Shown here in pieces: positions 21,601 through 35,190 of a DNA stretch of 64,000 bases. The notes under the pieces are model-generated. The model ran no database searches. It saw only the letters and a program-made list of their open reading frames with translations, and was not told the DNA's origin. Location: positions 53,898,684 to 53,962,683 of the forward strand of contig NC_087064.1 in assembly GCF_963678635.1 (NCBI RefSeq), given 5' to 3'. Made by a program: the position numbers and the translations under genes. Position 1 is the first letter of the stretch. Every line of letters starts with the position of its first letter. Origin of the DNA: Symsagittifera roscoffensis (lineage: Eukaryota; Xenacoelomorpha; Acoela; Convolutidae).

Positions 21601-24600
21601 TTTTTCTACCATCGCAACAAATTTTGTGACCACCGCGAGCAAATTTTTGACTATGCCGCGACTAATCATTCAACCGCAGCGATTATTTTTTGATCAAAAC
21701 TACAATCCACTTTTTCAACCATCGCAACGAATTTTGCGACAATGCCGCGACTAATTGTTTGACCACCGCGACTTGTTTTTTGGCCGCCGCAACTCTTTTT
21801 TCAACCGCCGCGAATAATTTTTTGACCACCACGACTAGTTTTTTGGCCGCCGCAACAATTTTTAAGACCATGCCGCGATTAATTTTTCGACCATGCCGCG
21901 ACTTTTTTTTTTCTCCGCGACTAAATGTTCGACCACCGGGACTAATTTTCCAACCTACGCGACTAATTTTTTGACCGCCGTGACAAATTTTTTGACCACG
22001 CCGCGACTGAATTTGTGATTAGCGCGACTAAATTTTTGACCATGTCGCGACTTCTTCGGCCAACGCGACTTTTTTTTTACCATCGCAACAAATTTTTGGA
22101 CCACCGCTACCAAATTTTTGACTATGCCGCGACTAATTATTCGACCGCTGCAATTAATTTTTTGATCGTTGCGATTACGTTTTCGACCACGTGATTAATT
22201 TTTCAACCGCCGCATTTTTTTTCGACAATGCCGCAACTAACTTTTTGCCCACCGCGACTAGTTTTTTGGCCGCCGCTTCTAGTTTTTACACCACGTCGCG
22301 ACTAGTTTTTCGACCATGCCGCGACTGGTTTTTCTTTCTCCGCGAACAAATTTTCGACCACCGCGACTAATTTTTTGACCACCGCGACTAATTTTTTGAC
22401 ATACGCGACTAATTTTTTTGACCATGTGATTAATTTTTCAACCGTCGCAGCTAATTTTTGGATCGCCACGACAAGTTGTTTGACCTTGCCGGGTTTAAAT
22501 TTGTGACTAGCGCTACTAATTTTTTTGTCCACGCCCCGAGTTTTTTGACCAACGCGACTATTTTTTCTACCATCGCAACTATTTTTTTGACACTGCGTCC
22601 AAAACTTTGACCATGCCGCGACTTGATTTTTGATTGCCTCGACCAATTTTTTAGCCCACCGCGAGTAGTTTTTCGACCACCACGACTAATTTTTTGATCG
22701 CCGCAAATAATTTTTTGAACGCTGTGACAAACTGTTTGACCTCGCCGCGACTAAATTTGTGACTAGCGCGATTAATTTTTGACCATGTCGCGACTTTTTT
22801 GGCCTACGCGACTTTTTTTCTACCATCGCAACAAATTTTTTGACCAACGCGAGCAATTTTTTGACTATGCCGCGACTAATTATTCAACCGCTGCGATTAA
22901 TTTTTTGATCAAAACTACAATCCACTTTTTCAACCGTCGCAACGAATTTTTCGACAAAGCCGCAACTAATTTTGAACACCATGACTCATTTTTTGACCAC
23001 CGCCACTTGTTTTTTGGCCGCCGCAACTCTTTTTTCAACCGCCGCGAATAGTTTTTTGACCACCACCACTAGTTTTTTGGCCCCCGCAACTATTTTTTAG
23101 ACCATGCCGCGATTAGTTTTTCGACCATGCCGCGACTGGTTTTTTTTTCTCCGCGACTAAATGTTCGACCACCGGGATTAATTTTCCAACCTACGCGACT
23201 AATTTTTTGACCGCTGTGACAAACTGTTCGACCTCGGCGCGACTGAATTTGTGTTTAGCGCGATTAATTTTTTGACCATGTAGCACCTTGTTCACCGAGA
23301 CTTATTTTTTGACCGCCGTGACTAATTTTTTGACAGCCGAAATTAGTTTTTCGAAAATGCCACGAATAATTTTTCGACGATGCCGCGACTAATTTTTCGA
23401 CCACCGCGACTAATTTTATGAACACCGTGACTCCTTTATCGACCACCGCAATTATTTTTTCGACAAAGCCGCGACTAATTTTTCGACCGTCGCGACCATT
23501 TTTTTGACCACCGCGAATAATTATTCGACCAACGCAACTATTTTTTAGACCATACCGTGACTAGATTTTAGACCGCCGCGACTAATTGCCGATCGTTGCG
23601 ACTACTTTATTGAACACTGCGACTAGTATTTCGAGCGCCGCAATTTTTATTTAGACCATGCCGCGACTAGTTTTTCGACCGCTGCGACATTTTTTTTGCC
23701 ACTGCGACTAATTTTTCGACCACCGCGACTAGTTTTTCGATCGCCGCGATTAATTTTTTGACCGCCGTGACAAATTTTTTGACCTCGCCGCGACTAAATT
23801 TTTGACTAGCGCGACTAATTTTTTGACCATGTCGCGACTTTTTTTGGCCAACGCGACTTTTTTTCTACCATCGCAACAAATTTTTTGACCACCGCGACCA
23901 AATTTTTATTCGACCGCTGCGATTAATTTTTTGATCGTTGCGATTACTTTTTCGACCACGTGATTAATTTTTCAACCTCCGCATTTTTTTTTCGACAATG
24001 CCGCAACTAACTTTTTGCCCACCGCGAAAAGTTTTTTGGCCGCCGCAACTAGTTTTTAGACCATGCCGCGACTGGTTTTTTTTCTCCGCGAACAAATTTT
24101 TGACCACCGCGACTAATTTTTTGACCACCGCGACTATTTTTTTGACATACGCGACTAATTTTTTTGACCATATGATTAAGTTTTCAATCGTCGCAGCTAA
24201 TTTTTTGACCGCCACGACAAGTTTTTTGACCTTGCCGCGTTTAAATTTGTGACTAGCGCCACTAATTTTTTGACCACGCCGCGAATTTTTTGTCCAACGC
24301 GACTTTTTTTTCTACCATCGCAAATATTTTTTTGAAACCGCGTCCAAATTTTTGACCATGCAGCGACTTGATTTTTGATTGCCTCGACCATTTTGTTTTT
24401 GTTTTTGGCCACCGCGAGTAGTTTTTCGACCACCGCGACTAATTTTTTGAACGCCGCGATTAATTTTTTGACCGCTGTGACAAACTGTTTGACCTCGCCG
24501 CGACTGAATTTGTGTTTAGTGCGATTAATTTTTTGACCATGTAGCGACTTTTTCGTTTTTCGGCCTACGCGACTTTTTTTCTACCATCGCAACAAATTTT

Positions 24601-27600
24601 TTGACCACCGCGACCAAATTTTGACTATTCTGCGACTAATTATTCGACCGCTGCGATTAATTTCTTGATCGTTGCGACTACTTTTTTGATACGTGATTAA
24701 TTTTTCAACCGTCGCAAGGAATTTTTCGACAAAACCGCGACTAATTTTTTGACCCTTAGTCGCGACTTGTTTTTCGGCCGCCAAACTCCTTTTTCAACCG
24801 ACGCGATTAATTTTTAGACCAGCGCGTTAAGTTTTTTGGCCGCCGCAACTATTTTTTAGACCATGCCGCGAATAGTTTTTCGACCATGCCGCGACTGGTT
24901 TTTTTTTCTCCGTGACTAAATTTTCGACCACCGCGACTAAGTTTTTGATCTACGCGACTAGATTTCTGTTCAACGAGACTTATTTTTTGACCGCCGTGAC
25001 TAATTTTTTGATAAACGCGACTAATTTTTTTGACCATATGATTAATTTTTCAATCGTCTCAGCTAATTTTTCGACCACCACGACAAGTTTTTTGACCTTG
25101 CCGCGTTTAAATTTGTGACTAGCGCCACTAATTTTTTCGACCATGCCGCGACTGGTTTTTCTTTCTCCGTGACTAAAATTTTGACCACCGCGACTAACTT
25201 TTTGATCTACGCGACTAATTTTTTGTTCACCGAGACTTATTTTTTGACCGCCGTGACTAATTTTTTGACAGCCGCAATTAGTTTTTCGAAAATGCCACGA
25301 ATAATTTTTCGACGATGCCGCGACTAATTTTTCGATCATCGCGACTAATTTTATGAACACCGTGACTCCTTTATCGACCACCGCAATTATTTTTTCGACA
25401 AAGCCGCGACTAATTTTTTGACCGTCGCGACCATTTTTTTGACCACCGCGACTAATTATTCGACCAACGCAACTAATTTTTAGACCATACCGTGACTAGA
25501 TTTTAGACCGCCGCGACTAGTTGCCGATCGTTGCGACTACTTTTTTGAACACCGCGACTAGTATTTCGACCGCCGCAATTTTTATTTAGACCATGCCGCG
25601 ACTAGTTTTTCGACCGCTGCGACTAATTTTTTTTGCCACTGCGACTAATTTTTCGACCACCGCGACTAGTTTTTTGATCGCCGCGATTAATTTTTTGACC
25701 GCCGTGACAAATTTTTTGACCTCGCCGCGACTAAATTTTTGACTAGCGCGACTAATTTTTTGACCATGTCGCGACTTTTTTTGGCCAACGCGACTCTTTT
25801 TCTACCATCGCAACAAATTTATTGATCAAGGCGACCAAATATTTGACTATGCCGCGACTAATTATTCGACCGCTGCGATTAATTTTTTGATCGTTGCGAT
25901 TACTTTTTCGACCACGTGATTAATTTTTCAACCGCCGCATTTTTTTTCGACAATGCCGCAACTAACTTTTTGCCCACCGCGACTAGTTTTTTGGCCGCCG
26001 CAACTAGTTTTTAGACCATGCCGCGACTGGTTTTTTTTGTCCGCGAACAAATTTTCGACCACCGTGACTAATTTTTTGACATACGCGACTAATTTTTTTG
26101 ACCATATGATTAATTTTTCAATCGTCGCAGCTAATTTTTCGACCGCCACGACACGTTTTTTGACTTTGCCGCATTTGAGTTTGTGACTAGCGCCACTAAT
26201 GTTTTGACCAAGCCGCGAATTTTTTGACCAACGCGACTATTTTTTCTACCATCGCAACTTTTTTTTTGACACCGCGTCTAAATTTTTGACCATGCCGCGA
26301 CTTGATTTTTGATTGCCTCGACCATTTTTTTAGGCCACCGCGAGTAGTTTTTCGACCACCGCGACTAATTTTTTGATCGCCGCGATTAATTTTTCGGCAG
26401 CCGCAACTAATTTTTAGACCATGCCATGACTACTTTTTTGACCATGCCGCGACTGGTTTTTCTTTCTCCGCGACTAAAGGTTCGACCACCGCGACTAATT
26501 TTTCGACATACGCGACTAATTTTTTGACCGCCGCGACTAGTTTTTTGACCGCCACGACTATTTTTCCGATCGTTGCGACTACTTTTTTGAACACAGCGAC
26601 TAGTTTTTCGACCACCGAAACTTTTTTAGACCATGCCGCGACTAGTTTTTTGACCGCCGCGACTAATTTTCCGATCGTTGCGACTAATTTTTTGACCACC
26701 GCGACTAGTTTTTCGACCGCCGCAACTTCTTTTTTAAACCATGCCGCGACTAATTTATCGACAGCCGCGACTAATTTTTTTATCGTTGCGACTACTTTTT
26801 TGGACACCGCGACTAATTTTTCGACCGCGGCAACAATTTTATTGACTGTAATCTGACTAATTTTTCGACAATGCTGCGACTGGTTTTTCTTTCTACGCGT
26901 CTAAATTTTCGACCACCGCGACTAACTTTTCGACCTACGCGACTTATTTTTCGACCACCGCGACTCATTTTTTGACCACCGTGACTACTTTTTTGACCGC
27001 CGCAATAACTTTTTCGAAAATGCCGCGACTAGTTTTTCGACAATGCCGCGACTTATTTTTCGACCAGCGCGACTAATTTTTGAACAAGGTGATTCATTTT
27101 TCGACCACCGCAACTAGTTTTTTGACAAGGTCGCGACTAATTTTTTGACCGTCGCGACCAATTTTTTGACCACCACGACTAGTTTTTCGACCGCCGCAAC
27201 TATTTTTTAGACCATGCCGCGACTAGTTTTTCGACCGCCGCGACTAAATTTCTGATCGTTGCGACTACTTTTTTGACCACCGCGACTAATTTTTTGACCG
27301 CGGCAACATTTTTTTGACTATGCCGTGACTAGTTTTTAGACCATGCCGCGACTAGTTTTTCTTTCTCCGCGTCTAAATTTTTGACCACCGCGACTAATTT
27401 TTTGACCTACGCGACTAATTTTTTGACCACCGCGACTAATTTTCGACCGTCGCGACTAATTTTTTGACCACCGCAACCAATTTTTTGACCACCGTGACTA
27501 CTTTTTTGACCGCCGCAATTACTTTTTCGACAATGCCGCGACTAGTTTTTTGACAATGCCGCGACTAATTTTTCGACCAGCGTGACTAATTTTTGAACAA

Positions 27601-30600
27601 GGTGATTCATTTTTCGACCACCGCAACTAATTTTTCGACAAGGCCGCGATTAATTTTTCGACCGTCGCGACCAATTTTTTGACCACCACGACTAGTTTTT
27701 CGACCGCCGCAACTATTTTTTAGACGATGCCGCGACTAGTTTTCTGACCGCCGCGACCAAATTTCCGATCGTTGCGACTACTTTTTTGACCACCGCGACT
27801 AATTTTTTGACCGCGGCAACATTCTTTTGACTATGCCGTGACTAGTTTTTAGACCATGCCGCGACTAGTTTTTCTTTCTCCGCGTCTAAATTTTTGACCT
27901 ACGCGACTAATTTTTTGACCTACTCGACTAATTTTTTGACCACCGCGACTAATTTTCGACCGTCGCGACTAATTTTTTGACCACCGCAACCAATTTTTCG
28001 ACCACCGCAGCTGTTTTTTAGACTATGCCGCGACTAGTTTTTTGATCGGCGCGACTAACTTTTTTTATCGTTGCGACTACATTTTTGAACACCGCGACTA
28101 ATTTTTCGACCGCGGCAAAAACGTTTTTGACTATGCCGTGACTATTTTTTTTCGACCGCTGCGATAAATTTTTCGATCGTTGCGACTACTCTTTTGACCA
28201 GAGCAACTAGTTTTTTGATCGGCGCGACTAACTTTTTTATCGTTGCGACTACATTTTTGAACACCGCGACTAATTTTTCGACCGCGGCAAAAACGTTTTT
28301 GACTATGCCGTGACTATTTTTTTTCGACCGCTGCGATTAATTTTTTGATCGTTGCGACTACTCTTTTGACCGAGGCAACAATTTTTTTGACTATGATGTG
28401 ACTAGTTTTTCGACCATGCCGCGACTGATTTTTCTTTCTCCGCGACTAAACTTTTGACCACCGCGACTAATTTTTTGACCTACTTGGTAAATTTTTCGAC
28501 CACTGCCACTTATTTTTTGACCACCGTGATTAATTTTTTGACCGCCGCATTTAGTTTTTCGACAATGCCGCGACTAATTTTTCGACAATGCCGCGACTAA
28601 TTTTTCGACAATGCCGCGACTAATTTTTCGACCACCGCGACTAATTTTTTGGACACCGTAACTCATTTTTCGACCACCGCAACTAGTTTTTCGACAAGGC
28701 CGCGACTAATTTTTTGACCGTCGCGACTAATTTTTTGACCATCGTGACTAGTTTTTTGACCGCCGCAACTATTTTTTAGACCATGCCGCGACTAGTTTTT
28801 TAACCGGCGCGACTGACTTTTCCATCGTTGCGACTACATTTTTGACCACCGCGACTAATTTTTCGACCGCAGCAAAAACTTTTTGACAATGCCGCGACTA
28901 ATTTTTTGACAATGTCGCAACTAATTTTTTGACCACCGCGACTAATTTTTTGAACACCATGACTCAATTTTTGACCACCGCAACTAGTTTTTCGACAAGG
29001 CCGCGACTAATTTTTCGACCGTCGCGACTAATTTTTTGACCGCCGCGACTAATTTGTTGATCGATGCAACTACTTTTTTGACCGCTGCGACTAAGTTTTT
29101 GACCGAGGCAACAATTTTTTTGACTATGATGTGACTAGTATTTCGACCATGCCGCGACTGATTTTTCTTTCTCCGCGACTAACTTTTTGACCACTGCCAC
29201 TTATTTTTTGACCACCGTGATTAACTTTTTGACCGCCGCATTTAGTTTTTCGACAATGTCGCGACTAATTTTTCGACAATGCCGCGACTAATTTTTCGAC
29301 CACCGCGACTAATTTTTTGAACACCGTAACTCATTTTTCGACCACCGCAACTAGTTTTTTCGACAAGGCCGCGACTAATTTTTTGACCACCGTGACTAGT
29401 TTTTTGACCGCCGCAACTATTTTTCAGACCATGCCGCGACTAGTTTTTTGACCGGCGCGAGTGACTTTTCCACCGTTGCGACTACATTTTTGACCACCGC
29501 GACTAATTTTTCGACCGCAGCAAAAACTTTTTGACAATGCCGCGACTAATTTTTTGACAATGTCGCCACTAATTTTTCGACCACCGCGACTAATTTTTTG
29601 AACACCGTGACTCATTTTTTGACCACCGCAACTAGTTTTTCGACAAGGCCGCGACTAATTTTTCGACCATCGCGACTATTTTTTTGACCACCGCGACTAG
29701 TTTTTTGACCACCGCGACTAGTTTTTTGACCGCCGCAACTATTTTGTTAGACCATGCCGCGATTAGTTTTTCGACCGGCTCGACTAATTTTTAATCGTTG
29801 CGACTACATTTTTGACCACCGCGACTAATTTTTCGACCGCAGCAAAAACTTTTTGACAATGCCGCGACTAATTTTTGACAATGTCGCGACTAATTTTTCG
29901 CTTCGACCAGCGCGACTAATTTTTTGAACACCGTGACTCATTTTTTGACCACCGCAACTATTTCTTAGACCATGCCGCGATTAGTTTTTCGACCGGCTCC
30001 ACTATTTTTTTAATCGTTGCGACTACGCTTTTGACCACCCCGACTAATTTTTCGACCGCGACAAAAACTTTTTTGACTATGCCGTGACTACTTTTTTCGA
30101 CCACCGCGACTAGTTTTTTGACCACCGCGACTAGTTTTTCGACCGCCGCAACTATTTTTTAGACCATGCCGCAATTAGTTTTTCGACCGGCTCGACTAAT
30201 TTTTCGATCGTTGCGACTACTTTTTTGACCAGAGCGACTAGTTTTTTGATCACGCCGCGACTGATTTTTCTTTCTCCGCGACTAAATTTTTGACCATCGC
30301 GACTAATTTTTTGACCTACGCGACTAATTTTTCGACCACCGCCACTTTTTTTTTGACCGGCGTGATTAACTTTTTGACCGCCGCATTTAGTTTTTGGACA
30401 ATGCCGCGACTAATTTTCGACCGTCGCGACTAATTTTTTGACCACCGCGACTGTTTGGTAGACCATGCCACAACTAATTTTACGATCGGCGAGACTAACT
30501 TTTCCATCGTTGCGTCTACATTTTTGAACACCGCGACTAATTTTCCGACCGCGGCAAAATTTTTTTTACTATGCCGAGATTTTTTTTTTCTACCGCCGTG

Positions 30601-33304
30601 ATTAATTTTTCGATCATTGCGACTACTTTTTTGACCAGAGCAACTACTTTCTTGACCACCGCGACTAATTTTTTGACCGAGGCATCAATTTTTTTTGACT
30701 ATGATGTGACTAGTTTTTCGACCATGCCGCGACTGATTTTTATTTCTCCGCGACTAAATTTTTGACCGCCGCGACTAATTTTTCGACCTACGCGACTAAT
30801 TTTTCGACCACCGCCACTTTTTTTTTGACCACCGTGATTAACTTTTTGACCGCCGCATTTAATTTTTTGACAATGCCGCGACTATTTTTTCGACAATGCC
30901 CCGACTAATTTTTTGACTACCGCGACTAATTTTGTGAACACTGTGACTCATTTTTCGACCACCGCAACTAGTTTTTCGACAAGGCCGCGACTAAATTTTT
31001 GACCGTCGCAATTAATTTTTTGACCACCGTGACTAGTCTTTTGACCGCCGCAAGTATTTTTTAGACCATGCCGCGACTATTTTTTTGACCACCGCGACTA
31101 GTTTTTGACCACCGCGACTAGTTTTTTGACTGCCGCAACTATTTTTTTAGACCATGCCGCGATTAGTTTTTCGACCGGCTCGACTGATTTTTAATCGTTG
31201 CGACTACATTTTTGACCACCGCGACTAATTTTTCGACCGCAGCAAAAACTTTTTGACAATGCCGCGACAAATTTTTGACGATGTCGCGACTAATTTTTCG
31301 ACCACCGCGACTAATTTTTTGAACACCGTGACTCATTTTTTGACCACCGCAACTAGTGTTTCGACAAGGCCGCGACTAATTTTTTGACCATCGCGACTAA
31401 TTTTTTGACCACCGCGACTAGTTTTTTGACCACCGCGACTAGTTTTTTGACCGCCGCAACTATTTCTTAGACCATGCCGCGATTAGTTTTTCGACCGGCT
31501 CGACTAATTTTTTAATCGTTGCGACTACGCTTTTGACCACCCCGACTATTTTTTCGACCGCGACAAAAACTTTTTTGACTATGCCGTGACTACTTTTTTC
31601 GACCACCGCGACTAGTTTTTTGACCACCGCGACTAGTTTTTCGACCGCCGCAACTATTTTTTAGACCATGCCGCGATTAGTTTTTCGACCGGTTCGACTA
31701 ATTTTTCGATCGTTGCGACTACTTTTTTGACCAGAGCGACTAGTTTTTTGATCACGCCGCGACTGATTTTTTTTTCTCCGCGACTAAATTTTTGACCATC
31801 GCGACTAATTTTTTGACCTACGCGACTAATTTTTCGACCACCGCCACTTTTTTTTTGACCGGCGTGATTAACTTTTTGACCGCCGCATTTAGTTTTTCGA
31901 CAATGCCGCGACTAATTTTCGACCGTCGCGACTAATTTTTTGACCACCGCGACTGTTTAGTAGACCATGCCACAACTAATTTTACGATCGGCGAGACTAA
32001 CTTTTCCATCGTTGCGTCTACATTTTTGAACACCGCGACTATTTTTTCGACCGCGGCAAATTTTTTTTGACTATGCCGAGATTTTTTTTTCTACCGCCGT
32101 GATTAATTTTTCGATCATTGCGACTACTTTTTTGACCAGAGCAACTACTTTCTTGACCACCGCGACTAATTTTTTGACCGAGGCATCAATTTTTTTTGAC
32201 TATGATGTGACTAGTTTTTCGACCATGCCGCGACTAATTTTTATTTCTCCGCGACTAAATTTTTGACCGCCGCGACTAATTTTTTGACCTACGCGACTAA
32301 TTTTTCGACCACCGCCACTTATTTTTTGACCACCGTGATTAACTTTTTGACCGCCGCATTTAGTTTTTTGACAATGCCGCGACTATTTTTTCGACAATGC
32401 CCCGACTAATTTTTTGACTACCGCGACTAATTTTTTGAACACTCTGACTCATTTTTCGACCACCGCAACTAGTTTTTCGACAAGGCCGCGACTAAATTTT
32501 TGACCGTCGCAAATAATTTTTTGACCACCGTGACTAGTCTTTTGACCGCCGCAAGTATTTTTTAGACCATGCCGCGACTAGTTTTTTGACCGGCGCGACT
32601 GAGTTTTCCATCGTTGCGTCTACAATTTTGACTACCGCGACTAATTTTTCGACCGCGGCAAAAAAGTTTTTTGACAATGCCGCGACTATTTTTTTGACCA
32701 CCGCGACTAGTTTTTCGACCGCCGCAATTATTTTTTAGACCATGTCGCGATTAGTTTTTTGACCGGCTCGACTAATTTTTCGATCATTGCGACTACGCTT
32801 TTGACCACCCCGACTAATTTTTCGACCGCCGCAATTATTTTTTAGACCATGTCGCGATTAGTTTTTTGACCGGCTCGACTAATTTTTCGATCATTGCGAC
32901 TACGCTTTTGACCACCCCGACTAATTTTTCGACCGCGGCAAAAACTTTTTTGACTATGCCGTGACTACTTTTTTCGACCACCGCGATTAATTTTTCGATC
33001 GTTGCTACTTTTTTTTTGACCACCGCGACTAAATTTTTGACCTACGCGACTAATTTTTGACCACAGCTACTTATTTTATGACCAACGTGATTAACTTTTT
33101 GACCGCCGCATTTAGTTTTTCGACAATGCCGCGACTAATTTTTCGACAATGCCGCAACTAATTTTTCGACCACCGCGACTAATTTTTTGAACACCATGAC
33201 TCATTTTTTGACCACCGCGACTAGTTTTTCGACCACTGCAACTATTTTTTAGACCATGCCGCGATTAGTTTTTCGATCGGCGCGACTAACTTTTCCATCG
33301 TTGC

Positions 33305-35190
33305 GACTACATTTTTGAACACCGCGACTAATTTTTTGACTATGCGGTGACTATTTTTTTTTCGACCGCCGCGATTAATTTTTCCATCGTTGCGACTACT
33401 CTTTTGACCAGAGCAACTAGTTTTTTGACCGCCGCGACTAAATTTTTGACCTACGCGACTAAATTTTTGACCACCGCTACTTATTTTATGACCAACGTGA
33501 TTAACTTTTTGACCGCCGCATTCAGTTTTTCGACAATGCCGCGACTAATTTTTCGACAATGCCGCAACCAATTTTTCGACCACCGCGACTAATTTTTTGA
33601 ACACCATGACTAGTTTTTCGACCACCGCAACAATTTTTTAGACCATGCCGCGACTAGTTTTTTGACCGGCGCGACTAAGTTTTCCATCGTTGCGACTACA
33701 ATTTTGACTACCGCGACTAATTTTTCGACCGCGGCAAAAAAGTTTTTTGACAATGCCGCGACTATTTTTTTGACAATGCCGCGACTGATTTTTCGACCAC
33801 CGCGACTAGTTTTTTGACCACCGCGACTAGTTTTTCGACCGCCGCAACTATTTTATAGACCATGCCGCGAAAATTTTTTTGACCGATTTGTGACTAATTT
33901 TTCGATCGTTGCGACTACGCTTTTGACCACCCCGACTAATTTTTCGACCGCGGCAAAAACTTTTTTGACTATGCCGTGACTACTTTTTTCGACCACCGCG
34001 ACTAACTTTTCCATCGTTGCGACTACATTTTTGAACACCGCGACTAATTTTTTGACTATGCCGTGACTATTTTTTTTTCGACCGCCGCGATTAATTTTTC
34101 CATCGTTGCGACTACTCTTTTGACCAGAGCAACTAGTTTTTTGACCGCCGCGACTAAATTTTTGACCTACGCGACTAAATTTTTGACCACCGCTACTTAT
34201 TTTATGACCAACGTGATTAACTTTTTGACCGCCGCATTCAGTTTTTCGACAATGCCGCGACTAATTTTTCGACAATGCCGCAACCAATTTTTCGACCACC
34301 GCGACTAATTTTTTGAACACCATGACTAGTTTTTCGACCACCGCAACAATTTTTTAGACCATGCCGCGACTAGTTTTTTGACCGGCGCGACTAAGTTTTC
34401 CATCGTTGCGACTACAATTTTGACTACCGCGACTAATTTTTCGACCGCGGCAAAAAAGTTTTTTGACAATGCCGCGACTATTTTTTTGACAATGCCGCGA
34501 CTGATTTTTCGACCACCGCGACTAGTTTTTTGACCACCGCGACTAGTTTTTCGACCGCCGCAACTATTTTATAGACCATGCCGCGAAAATTTTTTTGACC
34601 GATTTGTGACTAATTTTTCGATCGTTGCGACTACGCTTTTGACCACCCCGACTAATTTTTCGACCGCGGCAAAAACTTTTTTGACTATGCCGTGACTACT
34701 TTTTTCGACCACCGCGACTAACTTTTCCATCGTTGCGACTACATTTTTGAACACCGCGACTAATTTTTTGACTATGCCGAGACTATTTTTTTTTCGACCG
34801 CCGCGATTAATTTTTCGATCGTTGCGACTACTCTTTTGACCAGAGCAACTAGTTTTTTGACCGCCGCGACTAAATTTTCGACCACCGCTACTTATTTTAT
34901 GACCAACGTGATTAACTTTTTGACCGCCGCATTTAGTTTTTCGACAATGCCGCGACTAATTTTTCGACAATGCCGCAACCAATTTTTCGACCACCGCGAC
35001 TAATTTTTTGAACACCATGACTAGTTTTTCGACCACCGCAACTATTTTTTTGACCGATTTGTGACTAATTTTTCGATCGTTGCGACAACGCTTTTGACCA
35101 CCCCGACTAATTTTTCGACCGCGGCAAAAACTTTTTTGACTATGCCGTGACTACTTTTTTCGACCACCGCGACTAACTTTTCCATCGTTG
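33305..35190. repeat. Higher-order repeats of 716, 716 and 455 bp
   Basis: The landmark GACTACATTTTTGAACACCG followed by the CCATCGTTGC context recurs at 33305, 34021, 34737 and about 35192. The first two 716-bp units are nearly identical (frames at 33347 and 34063, and at 33853 and 34569, have the same products). The third unit lacks an internal piece. A further variant follows to about 36100. Confidence 0.85.

Noticed and set aside
26430-26807. 125-codon minus-strand frame of KLVAVVK heptads (and similar frames such as 24980-25381 and 50242-50592) as coiled-coil genes
   Set aside because: They are translations of the 21-bp minisatellite, start and stop at random unit indels, and equivalent open frames exist on the plus strand and in a second minus frame.
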